Assembly: GCF_003002065.1 (NCBI RefSeq)
Contig: NZ_PVZG01000026.1
Span: 1-64,000, forward strand
Source: Pseudosporangium ferrugineum
GTDB taxonomy: Bacteria; Actinomycetota; Actinomycetes; Mycobacteriales; Micromonosporaceae
Reading direction: 5' to 3'
DNA length: 64,000 bases
Position numbers and translations under genes: made by a program. Below, piece by piece: positions 50,418 through 59,854 of this stretch (position 1 is its first letter; every line of letters starts with the position of its first letter). Below the pieces are notes generated by a model. The model did no database searches and was not told the DNA's origin. It saw only the letters and a program-made list of their open reading frames with translations.

Positions 50418-51002
50418 TTATAACAGAGCGCCTTCGTCGTGGAGCCAGTCGACGAAGGCGGTTGCTACGGCGGCGCCGCAGTCGAGCATCTCCACCAGCA
50501 GGGCGTCGTGGGCCCCGGAGGCGAGGGGCACCTGGAGCTCCGCGTAGATCGGCAGTTGACCGCGCTCGGTCGGGTCGCCGACGTACGCCTTGCAGAAGCG
50601 GCGCGTGTGGTTCCACTCGTTCACGACGCGGTATGCGCGGTCGGCCCAGTCGGGCGGCACCGTCGCGTGCGGCCGGGCGCGCATGACCAGGATCTCGTCG
50701 TCCGGCCCCTCGAGCGTGAACAGCACCGCGTGCCGTTCCCACATCGCCAGGAGGCTGCCGCTGCCGTCGGCGAGGAATCGGATGTCGAGCAGATCCAGGG
50801 CCTTGCCGATCCGGGCCAGGTCGACCGTCGCGACCTGTTCGGGCTCTTCGATCGTGGACAGGTCGGCGGAGGACATCGCCACGCGCTCGGGCTCACGCTG
50901 CGTTGGCACGCCGACACGGACGCTGCTCTGCAGGGCGACCTCGCCGCCGCTCTCGGGCTCGTTGTCTCCGGACGATCCGGGACGCCATGACCACCACGGC
51001 AT
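50418..51002 (-). CDS. YbjN domain protein
   Basis: A 194-residue protein from ATG 51002 (MPWWSWRPGSSGDNEPESGG) with GAGG 9 nt upstream. The YbjN fold is seen in IGKALDLLDIRFLADGSGSL, VNEWNHTRRFCKAYVG and YAELQVPLASGAHDALLVEM. Proteins of this type act as type III secretion chaperone-like binding folds or regulators; no specific role is known in actinobacteria. The N-terminal WW-containing peptide looks typical of family homologues in this clade. Confidence 0.85.
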   Translation of the reverse strand: MPWWSWRPGSSGDNEPESGGEVALQSSVRVGVPTQREPERVAMSSADLSTIEEPEQVATVDLARIGKALDLLDIRFLADGSGSLLAMWERHAVLFTLEGPDDEILVMRARPHATVPPDWADRAYRVVNEWNHTRRFCKAYVGDPTERGQLPIYAELQVPLASGAHDALLVEMLDCGAAVATAFVDWLHDEGALL

Positions 51003-51131
51003 CGTTGTGCACCTCACTCCCCAGCAGGTCAGCCGCCGGACGTAGCGGTGGACCCGGGGGCGACGGTACCCGTACAGGTCGCGGAGGTCATCCCCTCAAA
51101 GGGAGGGCGCGACCGGACAACCGATGCGGCA

Positions 51132-51794
51132 TCACCCTTTCGGGTGACCCCCGATGGGCATAACGGTCAATACTTGGACCGGCTGTAGCCACGCGACTCC
51201 ATATGGTGCAGAAAGTCCCACCCACCGTCCCGCTACGCACACGCGCGCTGCCGGACCGTCCACATCGGCCGAACCAAGAAAGCCCATCCGTAACACCGCC
51301 TGCACGAGCCTCTGCGGCACCGGCACCGGCTCCCCGAGCGCCGGCGTGACGACCAGAGCGACGTGGTCCAGAAGCGCGTCGCGGACCGCGCGCTGACCCA
51401 CCGCACGGCCGCCGAGGCCGGCCTCGGTCACCTCACGCAGCGTGCCCGCCGCGGCGGCGGCGAGCCGGTTCAGCTCGGCGGCGGACACCGACTCGACGGC
51501 CCGGACGCCCGCCGGCGGCAGGGGCCAGCGCCAGTCGGCGTCACGGCGCGCGGGCAGCTCGTCGCCGCCCGCGGCCAGCACCGCGAGCAGGTCGGCGGCG
51601 GTCACGGTGGCGTCCCCCGGGCCGGGACCGGCCACCTCCCGGGTCACCAGCACGCCCCACGGCACCCGGGCCCAGAGGGCGGTCCGTCCGGAGGGGACCG
51701 ACCGCAGCCGGACCGGCAGCGAGCGGTCGAGCCGGGCGAGCCGGGCCACGAAGGCCCCGGCGTCCGCGACCCCGAGAATGCCGTGGTCACCCAT
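51132..51794 (-). CDS. Conserved-looking hypothetical protein
   Basis: A 220-residue soluble protein (MGDHGILGVADAGAFVARLA). It has a beta-rich first half (SLPVRLRSVPSGRTALWARV) and a helical second half (AELNRLAAAAAGTLREVTEA). No signal peptide or known motif. Its start is 3 bp from the stop of the thioesterase gene, so it is the last gene of the ettA-thioesterase group. Function unknown. Confidence 0.7.
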   Translation of the reverse strand: MGDHGILGVADAGAFVARLARLDRSLPVRLRSVPSGRTALWARVPWGVLVTREVAGPGPGDATVTAADLLAVLAAGGDELPARRDADWRWPLPPAGVRAVESVSAAELNRLAAAAAGTLREVTEAGLGGRAVGQRAVRDALLDHVALVVTPALGEPVPVPQRLVQAVLRMGFLGSADVDGPAARVCVAGRWVGLSAPYGVAWLQPVQVLTVMPIGGHPKG

Positions 51795-51797
51795 GAC

Positions 51798-52202
51798 TCA
51801 GGTGCTCAGGTACGGCTCGAGAAAGGCCCGCTCCGCGGCGGTGACCCGGCGCGGGAACCCCTCGGCGAGGTTGTACGGCACGCACACCGACCGGGCCCGG
51901 CCGGCCAGCACGCCGCCGTCGAACAGCTCGTACGCGACCGTGAACGCCGCGGCCCGCAGCTCGGAGATCCACAGCTCGATGCGGACCGGGTCGCCGTAGT
52001 CCACCGGGCGCAGGTAGTCCACCTCGTGCCGGGAGATGACGATGCCCTCCTCGAACGACGTCAGGCCCCGGGCCCGCGCGGCGACGAAGAACATGGCAAC
52101 GCGCGCCTCCTCGTACAGCGTGAGGAAGCGCGCGTTGTTGACGTGGCCGTACGCGTCCAGATCGGACCAGCGCACGGCGACGTCGTGGATGAATCGCTCC
52201 AC
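51798..52202 (-). CDS. Acyl-CoA thioesterase, 4HBT hotdog fold
   Basis: A 134-residue protein with the 4HBT signature: VRWSDLDAYGHVNNARFLTL, with the Asp-x-(Asp)-Tyr-Gly-His-Val-Asn motif. The next strands ISRHEVDYLRPVDYGDPVRI complete the hotdog. It probably cleaves acyl-CoA or acyl carrier thioesters. GTG 52202 has AAGGA about 8 nt upstream. It is 33 bp downstream of ettA on the same strand. Confidence 0.92.
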   Translation of the reverse strand: MERFIHDVAVRWSDLDAYGHVNNARFLTLYEEARVAMFFVAARARGLTSFEEGIVISRHEVDYLRPVDYGDPVRIELWISELRAAAFTVAYELFDGGVLAGRARSVCVPYNLAEGFPRRVTAAERAFLEPYLST

Positions 52203-52235
52203 CGGGTTTCCTTGGGTTTTCCGCTGCGGGGAGAC

Positions 52236-53912
<1,677 letters not shown>

Positions 53913-54031
53913 AGCGCGGCCTACCTCCGTGATCGTGGGTGTCCGGTGCCTGAGTGAGAGGACAATCTTTCCAGGTCTCCCCCGGGCCGTTTACAACAAC
54001 CCCGCCCGGCGCGCAAGGATTCCCCGCCCGC

Positions 54032-54562
54032 TCACTCCTCCGGCCGTACGTCGTACGTCGTCCTGTTGCCCTTGATGGTGACCCGCAACTTGCTCCGGTT
54101 CACCTCGAACGTGTTCCCGTCGAACGCCGTGGCGCGGAACGTGTCGCCCTCGCGCACCACGTCGGCGAGGAACAGGGCGGTCTCACCCTCGATCCACTTC
54201 GCCGACTGACCGCCCCGGTTGGCCTGGTAGTACAGCTTGCCGCCGGGGTCCTCGCAGATCCACACGGTGGTGCCGGTCTCGTCGGCACGGACCCGCATGA
54301 CCTGGGTGAGGGGCGCGGTGATGCCGAGCCGCAGGGCCGTCTCGTGCATCTCCTCCGGGCACCTGATCCCCGGGTTCCCGGTGGGCTCGGTCGTGACCGG
54401 TACGACCGGCGTGTCGGCCCCGGGCCCGGGCCCGGGCGACTCGTGGCGCGTACCCAGCGCGAACCCCGCCGACATCCCGATGATGCTCAGGAAGACGGTG
54501 GCGATGACCACAGGGAAGAACAGTGGTCGCCGCGGCGGGGGAAGATCAACGGGCAGGCTCAC
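54032..54562 (-). CDS. Single-pass membrane protein, unknown function
   Basis: A 176-residue protein from GTG 54562 (VSLPVDLPPPRRPLFFPVVI). A short proline-rich cytosolic part and one transmembrane helix (FFPVVIATVFLSIIGMSAGF) precede an external domain of about 120 residues (TTVWICEDPGGKLYYQANRG, FDGNTFEVNRSKLRVTIKGN) that looks like a small beta-fold. Two cysteines occur outside the membrane (IRCPEE, WICEDP). It is divergent from otsA. Ribosome site weak. Confidence 0.7.
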   Translation of the reverse strand: MSLPVDLPPPRRPLFFPVVIATVFLSIIGMSAGFALGTRHESPGPGPGADTPVVPVTTEPTGNPGIRCPEEMHETALRLGITAPLTQVMRVRADETGTTVWICEDPGGKLYYQANRGGQSAKWIEGETALFLADVVREGDTFRATAFDGNTFEVNRSKLRVTIKGNRTTYDVRPEE

Positions 54563-54692
54563 CGGCCAAGGATGGCACCTGATCGCCAACAGCGGTGCCT
54601 CGCCGCCGGAACATGCCTCAGCACGCCCCGGCTGGCTACGCACAGTAGGCTCAACAGTCGGGGAACCAGAACGACCCGGAGGTGCTCTCAGC

Positions 54693-56108
54693 GTGGCCGA
54701 ACGAAGTTCCTTCGTCGTAGTCGCCAACCGCCTGCCCGTGGACGAGGTCATCGTCGACGGCGAGCGGCAATGGCGCCCGAGTCCGGGCGGTCTCGTGACC
54801 GCCCTGCATCCCGTGCTCACCCAGCATCGGGGCACGTGGATCGGGTGGGCCGGCGGTGACGGCGAAGCGCCGGAGCCGTTCGAGCTCGAAGGGATCAACA
54901 TCCATCCCGTTCCACTCAGCGCCGAGGAGCTCGAGCGCTACTACGAGGGCCAGTCGAACGCGACGATCTGGCCGCTGTACCACGACGCCGTCGAGACGCC
55001 CGTGTACAAGCGCCGCTGGCGGGAGGCGTACCGGATGGTCAACCAGCGGTTCGCCCAGGCCGCGGCCGAGGTGGCCGAGGAGGGCGCGACCGTCTGGGTG
55101 CAGGACTACCAGCTCCAGCTGGTGCCGGCGATGCTCCGGGAGATGCGTCCCGACCTGCGGATCGGGTTCTTCCTACACATCCCGTTCCCGCCCATCGAGC
55201 TGTTCATGCAGATGCCGTTCCGCGCCGAGATCCTGCGCGGCCTGCTCGGCGCCGACCTCGTCGGCTTCCAGCAGCGGCTCGCCGCGCAGAACTTCGTGCG
55301 GCTCGCCCGGCACCTGCTCGGGCTGCGCTACGAGGGCCAGTCGATCCAGGTCGACGGCCGCAAGGTCAAGGCCGGCGCCTTCCCGATCAGCATCGACACC
55401 GCCGACATGGAGCGGATGGCCGCGGACCCCAAGGTCCAGGCCCGCGCCAAGGAGATCCGCGCCGAGCTGGGCGACCCGGAGACGGTGATCCTCGGCGTCG
55501 ACCGGCTCGACTACACCAAGGGCATCGAGCTGCGGCTCAAGGCGTTCCGGGAGCTGCTCGCCGACGGCAAGCTCAAGGTGCCGGACGCGGTGATGGTGCA
55601 GGTGGCCACGCCCAGCCGGGAGCGCGTCGAGCACTACCAGACGCTGCGGGTGAAGGTGGAGCGCGAGGTCGGCCGGATCAACGGCGAGTTCGGCAAGGTC
55701 GGCATGCCGGCCGTGCACTACCTGCACCAGTCGTACAGCAAGCAGGAACTCGCGGCGATGTACGTGGCGGCCGACGTGATGATGGTGACGCCGCTGCGCG
55801 ACGGCATGAACCTGGTCGCCAAGGAGTACGTCGCCTGTCGCTCGGACCGGGGCGGGGCGCTCGTGCTCAGCGAGTTCGCCGGCGCCGCGACCGAGCTGCG
55901 TCAGTCGTTCCTGTGCAACCCGCACGACCCGGACGGCGTCAAGGACGCGCTGCTGCGGGCGGTGGCCGCTGAGCCGGCCGAGCTCAAGCGGCGCATGCGG
56001 GTCATGCAGCGGCACCTGCGGACCCACGACGTCGCCGAGTGGGCCCGCTCGTTCCTCAACGAGCTCGGCGTGCCGGAGACGGACGCCGCGCCGGACTCAG
56101 AGGAATAG
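54693..56108 (+). CDS. otsA: Alpha,alpha-trehalose-phosphate synthase (UDP- or GDP-forming)
   Basis: A 471-residue GT20 glycosyltransferase making trehalose-6-phosphate. Diagnostic segments are FVVVANRLP near the N terminus, the catalytic-loop region NATIWPLYHD, VWVQDYQLQLVPAMLREMRP, LGVDRLDYTKGIELRLKAFR, and the donor-site end TPLRDGMNLVAKEYVACR. Start GTG 54693 with GGAGG 10 nt upstream. Trehalose is a main compatible solute and storage sugar of actinobacteria. The end overlaps the VOC gene by 12 bp. Confidence 0.96.
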   Translation: MAERSSFVVVANRLPVDEVIVDGERQWRPSPGGLVTALHPVLTQHRGTWIGWAGGDGEAPEPFELEGINIHPVPLSAEELERYYEGQSNATIWPLYHDAVETPVYKRRWREAYRMVNQRFAQAAAEVAEEGATVWVQDYQLQLVPAMLREMRPDLRIGFFLHIPFPPIELFMQMPFRAEILRGLLGADLVGFQQRLAAQNFVRLARHLLGLRYEGQSIQVDGRKVKAGAFPISIDTADMERMAADPKVQARAKEIRAELGDPETVILGVDRLDYTKGIELRLKAFRELLADGKLKVPDAVMVQVATPSRERVEHYQTLRVKVEREVGRINGEFGKVGMPAVHYLHQSYSKQELAAMYVAADVMMVTPLRDGMNLVAKEYVACRSDRGGALVLSEFAGAATELRQSFLCNPHDPDGVKDALLRAVAAEPAELKRRMRVMQRHLRTHDVAEWARSFLNELGVPETDAAPDSEE

Positions 56109-56471
56109 GCAGAACGGGTGGCCGGCCGGGTCGAGGTAGACCCGGACGTCCTCCTGCGGCTGATAGCCGGCCCTGGTGGCCCCCGCCTTCTCGGCGTGCG
56201 CGCAGGCCTCGTCGAGGTCCTCGACGCGGATGTCGAGGTGCACGCTCATCTGGGGGTCGCCCGGGCCCGCCGGCCAGACCGGGCGCACGTACGCCTTCTC
56301 GGTCTGGAACGACAGCGCGGTCGGGCCCGCCGGCGGTCCGAGCGACACCCAGTCGGCCTCGTCCTGGATCACGTTCCAGCCCAGCAGCCGCCGGTAGAAC
56401 GCCGCCAGCTCCTGCGCGTCCGGGGCGTCGAGCGTGACCCCCGCCACTGTCATCTGCGGTCGCTCAGTCAT
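56097..56471 (-). CDS. VOC family (glyoxalase-like) protein
   Basis: A 124-residue protein with two beta-alpha-beta-beta-beta units: TVAGVTLDAPDAQELAAFYR with LLGWNVIQDEADWVSL, and MSVHLDIRVEDLDEACAHAE ending VYLDPAGHPFCLF. Metal ligand positions are partly kept (His in VHLDI). It may be an antibiotic-binding or dioxygenase-like protein; substrate unknown. It converges with otsA and overlaps its end by 12 bp. Confidence 0.88.
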   Translation of the reverse strand: MTERPQMTVAGVTLDAPDAQELAAFYRRLLGWNVIQDEADWVSLGPPAGPTALSFQTEKAYVRPVWPAGPGDPQMSVHLDIRVEDLDEACAHAEKAGATRAGYQPQEDVRVYLDPAGHPFCLFL

Positions 56472-56500
56472 GGTCGGCCCTTACCCCATCCGTACGGTGA

Positions 56501-57694
56501 CTATCCCAGCACGGGAACGACCTCGCCGATCACGACGACGGCCGGCGGGCGCAGCCCCGCGGCGGCCGTGGCCCCCGCGACCTCGCCCAGCGTGCTGCGC
56601 AGGAACCGCTGAGAGGTCGTCGAGCCCTCCTGGACGACCGCGGCCGGGGTGTCGGCGGCTCGCCCCTCGGCGAGCAGCCGTTCGGCGATCCTCGGCAAGT
56701 TCTTGAGGCCCATCATGATCACGAGCGTGCCGCGCAGCCGGGCGAGCGCGGCCCAGTCCACCAGCGACTGGTCGCTGTCCGGCGGCACGTGGCCGGAGAC
56801 CACGGTGAACTCGTGCGCGACGCCGCGGTGGGTGACGGGGATGCCGGCCAGCGCCGGCGCCGCGACCGAACTGGTCACCCCCGGCACGACCGTCACGGGT
56901 ACGCCCGCCTTCGCGCACGCCAGCGCCTCCTCGCCGCCGCGGCCGAAGACGAACGGGTCGCCGCCCTTGAGGCGTACCACGAACTTGCCGGCCTGCGCCC
57001 GCTCGACCAGGATCCGGTTGATCTCCTCCTGGGCGGCCGACGGCCCGTACGGGATCTTGGCGGCGTCGACGAGCTCCACGTCGGGGCGCAACTCGTCGAG
57101 GAGCATGCCGGGCACCAGCCGGTCCGCCACCACCACCTCGGCGCGGTTCAGCAGCCGGCGGCCCTTGACGGTGATCAGCTCCGGATCGCCGGGACCGCTG
57201 CCGACCAGGAACACCTGACCCTGCTCGGTGCGGTGGCTCAGCAGCTCGTTGTTCTCCAGCGCCGCGGCGATCAGGTCGCGCAGCGCCATCGCGTTGCGGC
57301 GGTCACCGCCGTCGGTCACCGCGACGGTGATCTGCCCCTGCCGGGTCACCGCCGGGGTCCAGGCCGTCGCGGCGTCACGGTCGTCCGCGCGTACGCAGAA
57401 GACCCGGCGCTCCTGCGCCGCGGCACTCACCAGCGCCGCCGCCTCCGGGTCGTCGACGGCGACCTGCACCAGCCAGGCCCCGTCCAGGTCGGACGGCTCG
57501 AACCGGCCCTCGCGCCAGGTCAGCCGCCCGGCGTCCACGTGCGCCCGCAGCGCCGGGGTCAGCACCGGCGAGACGACCTCGACGCGGGCGCCCGCGGCGA
57601 GCAGGGCGGGCATCCGGCGGGTCGCGACCGCACCGCCGCCCACGACGAGCACGCGGCGGCCCTCGAGCCGCAGCGCCAGGGGGTAGAGGTTCAC
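56501..57694 (-). CDS. cysG: Siroheme synthase-type protein: precorrin-2 dehydrogenase plus uroporphyrinogen-III C-methyltransferase
   Basis: A 397-residue fusion. Residues 1-150 are the NAD-dependent precorrin-2 dehydrogenase/ferrochelatase part (LYPLALRLEGRRVLVVGGGA, with the GGGAVA nucleotide motif, and the MALRDLIAAALENN region). Residues 155-397 are SUMT: VFLVGSGPGDPELITVKGRR, VVRLKGGDPFVFGRGGEE, VTVVPGVTSSVAAPALAGIP and GTLVIMMG. It feeds both siroheme and cobalamin synthesis. GTG 57694 overlaps the cobT stop (GTGA). Confidence 0.95.
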   Translation of the reverse strand: MNLYPLALRLEGRRVLVVGGGAVATRRMPALLAAGARVEVVSPVLTPALRAHVDAGRLTWREGRFEPSDLDGAWLVQVAVDDPEAAALVSAAAQERRVFCVRADDRDAATAWTPAVTRQGQITVAVTDGGDRRNAMALRDLIAAALENNELLSHRTEQGQVFLVGSGPGDPELITVKGRRLLNRAEVVVADRLVPGMLLDELRPDVELVDAAKIPYGPSAAQEEINRILVERAQAGKFVVRLKGGDPFVFGRGGEEALACAKAGVPVTVVPGVTSSVAAPALAGIPVTHRGVAHEFTVVSGHVPPDSDQSLVDWAALARLRGTLVIMMGLKNLPRIAERLLAEGRAADTPAAVVQEGSTTSQRFLRSTLGEVAGATAAAGLRPPAVVVIGEVVPVLG

Positions 57695-58743
57695 TTCTCC
57701 GAGACCCCCGCCGCATCGAACGTGGCCACCTCGCGCAGCACCCGGACCGCGCCGGCGACCAGCGGCAGGGCCAGCGCGGCGCCGGTGCCCTCGCCGAGCC
57801 GCATGCCGAGGTCGAGCAGCGGGGTCAGGCCGAGGTGGCCGAGCGCGACCGAGGCGCCCGGCTCGGCCGAGCGGTGCCCGGCCACCATCGCGGCGACGGC
57901 GTCCGGCGCGAGGGCCGCCGCCACGACCGCGGCGGAGGCGGCGATGACCCCGTCGACGATCACCGGCACCCGGTGCGCGGCGGCGCCGAGGATGAATCCG
58001 GCCAGCGCGGCGTGCTCCAGCCCGCCGACGGCGGCCAGCGTCGCGAGCGGCCGGGACGGGTCCGGGCGGTGCAGCGCGAGCGCCCGAGACACCACGTCGA
58101 TCTTGCGCGCGTACGTGTCGTCGTCGACGCCCGTGCCCCGCCCGGTCACCGCGGCCGGCTCCGCGCCGGTGAAGGCGGCGATCAGCGCGGCGGCCGGCGT
58201 CGTGTTGGCGATCCCCATGTCGCCGGTGAGCAGGCACTTCGCCCCGCCCTCGACGAGCGCCCCGGCGACCGAGATGCCGGCCTCGACGGCCGCACGCGCC
58301 TCCTCCTCGGTCATCGCCGCGGTGACGGCCAGGTCGCGGGTGCCGCGCCGCACGTTCGCGTCGACCAGGTTGTCGCCGCCGTGCAGCGGGATCGCCACGC
58401 CGACGTCGACGACCATGAGCGAGGCGCCGACCTGCCGGGCGAACGCGTTGATGACCGCTCCCCCGGCGACGAAGTTGGCCACCATCTGCGCGGTGACCTC
58501 CTGCGGCCAGGGTGTGACGCCCTGCGCGTGCACCCCGTGGTCGCCGGCGAACACGGCGACGGCCGCCGGCTCGGGCATCGGCGGCGGGCAGGTGCCGGCC
58601 AGGCCGGACAGGCGTACGGAGAGCTCCTCGAGCGTGCCCAGCGAACCGGCCGGCTTGGTCAGGCGGGACTGCAGGTCGCGGGCGGCGGCCATGGCCTCGC
58701 CATCGGCGGGCCCGATGGCGGCGAGGGTCGTCTCCAGGGTCAC
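57691..58743 (-). CDS. cobT: Nicotinate-nucleotide:dimethylbenzimidazole phosphoribosyltransferase
   Basis: A 350-residue enzyme that makes alpha-ribazole phosphate for the lower ligand of cobalamin. CobT/CobU-type motifs are visible: LTKPAGSLGTLEELSVRLSG, VFAGDHGVHAQGVTPWPQEV, LLTGDMGIANTTPAAALIAA and VTGRGTGVDD, with the catalytic Glu in the C-terminal MRLGEGTGAALALPL. GTG 58743 overlaps the cobC stop. It forms an operon with cobC and cysG. Confidence 0.96.
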   Translation of the reverse strand: MTLETTLAAIGPADGEAMAAARDLQSRLTKPAGSLGTLEELSVRLSGLAGTCPPPMPEPAAVAVFAGDHGVHAQGVTPWPQEVTAQMVANFVAGGAVINAFARQVGASLMVVDVGVAIPLHGGDNLVDANVRRGTRDLAVTAAMTEEEARAAVEAGISVAGALVEGGAKCLLTGDMGIANTTPAAALIAAFTGAEPAAVTGRGTGVDDDTYARKIDVVSRALALHRPDPSRPLATLAAVGGLEHAALAGFILGAAAHRVPVIVDGVIAASAAVVAAALAPDAVAAMVAGHRSAEPGASVALGHLGLTPLLDLGMRLGEGTGAALALPLVAGAVRVLREVATFDAAGVSEK

Positions 58744-59789
58744 TGTCGCTCCTTCAGCACGTCGGTCAGAGTCGCGAGGAATGCGTCGCTGGTGGCAGTG
58801 TCGCGTACGGCTATGCGCAGCCAGTCGGCGCCCAGCCCCGGGAAAGTGTCGCCGCGCCTCACGGCGTACCCGAGTTTGCGCAGTTCAAGGCGCACCTGGC
58901 CGGCGCCGGCGACGCGCAGGGCGACGAAGGCACTGGCCGGATCGCCCGCGACAGTGACGTCCGGCACGCCGCGCAACCCGGCAACCAGGTGGGCGCGCTC
59001 GGCGGCGAGCGCGGCGGCGATCTCCCGCTCGGCGGCGACGGCCACCGGCGACGCGCAGGCCTCGGCAGCGGCCAGCGCCGGCGTCGAGACGGCCCACAGC
59101 GGCTGGGCGGCGGCGAGCTCGCGGATCAGGCCGGGCCCGGCGAGCGCGTAGCCGATCCGCAGGCCGGCGAGGCCCCAGGTCTTGGTCAGGCTGCGCAGCA
59201 CGATCAGGCCCGGCAGGTCGGTGCGGCCGGCGAGCGACTCCGGCTCGCCGTCGACGCCGGCGCGCCACGTCGTGTCCGAGAACGCCTCGTCGACCACCAA
59301 AACGCGGCCGGGCCGGGCGAGCCGCGCGACGGCGCCGGCCGGATGCAGCACGGAGGTCGGGTTCGTGGGGTTGCCGACGAAGACCAGGTCCGCGTCGTCG
59401 GGCACGGCGGCCGGGTCGAGGCGGAACCCGTCCTCCTCCCGCAGCAGCACCCGGGCGACGTCGTGACCGGCGTTGCGCAGGGCCGCCTCGGGCTCGGTGA
59501 ACTGCGGATGCACGACGGTCGGACGCCGCGCGCCGATCGCCCGCGCGATCAGCACGAACGCCTGCGCGGCCCCGGCCGTGAGCAGCACCTCGTCCGGGTT
59601 CCGGCCGTGCCGCCGGGCGACCGCGGCGGTGGCCCGCCGGGCGTCGGGGTAGGCGGCCAGGTCGGCGAGGGTCGCGGCGATGGGCCCGGCCAGCCAAGAC
59701 GGCATGGGCTGCCGCCGTACGTTCACCGCCAGGTCGACCAGCCCCGGTGCCACCTCGGCGTCGCCGTGGTGGTGCAGATCCATCTCCAC
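58740..59789 (-). CDS. cobC: CobC-like PLP-dependent aminotransferase-fold protein (Rv2231c type)
   Basis: A 349-residue fold-type I PLP enzyme. Key parts are LAAYPDARRATAAVARRHGR, the PLP Asn/Asp/Tyr region (FVGNPTNPTSVLHPAG, VLVVDEAFSDTTW) and the Schiff-base Lys in SLTKTWGLAGLRIGY. This type stands for CobC/CobD (L-threonine-phosphate decarboxylase) in actinobacterial cobalamin clusters. It begins the leftward cobC-cobT-cysG operon, with 4-bp overlaps throughout. The divergent penicillin-binding protein gene begins only 65 bp away. Confidence 0.93.
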   Translation of the reverse strand: MEMDLHHHGDAEVAPGLVDLAVNVRRQPMPSWLAGPIAATLADLAAYPDARRATAAVARRHGRNPDEVLLTAGAAQAFVLIARAIGARRPTVVHPQFTEPEAALRNAGHDVARVLLREEDGFRLDPAAVPDDADLVFVGNPTNPTSVLHPAGAVARLARPGRVLVVDEAFSDTTWRAGVDGEPESLAGRTDLPGLIVLRSLTKTWGLAGLRIGYALAGPGLIRELAAAQPLWAVSTPALAAAEACASPVAVAAEREIAAALAAERAHLVAGLRGVPDVTVAGDPASAFVALRVAGAGQVRLELRKLGYAVRRGDTFPGLGADWLRIAVRDTATSDAFLATLTDVLKERQ

Positions 59790-59854
59790 CTCGCCAGCAT
59801 GACGGATGGGAAACCCGCGGCCACTTCGGCCGTTCCGTCAGGACATGAGCGTAT

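Noticed and set aside
59790..59854. Cobalamin riboswitch before cobC
   Set aside because: Only 65 bp separate cobC from the divergent penicillin-binding protein gene, too short for a B12 riboswitch, and no B12-box-like sequence was seen.
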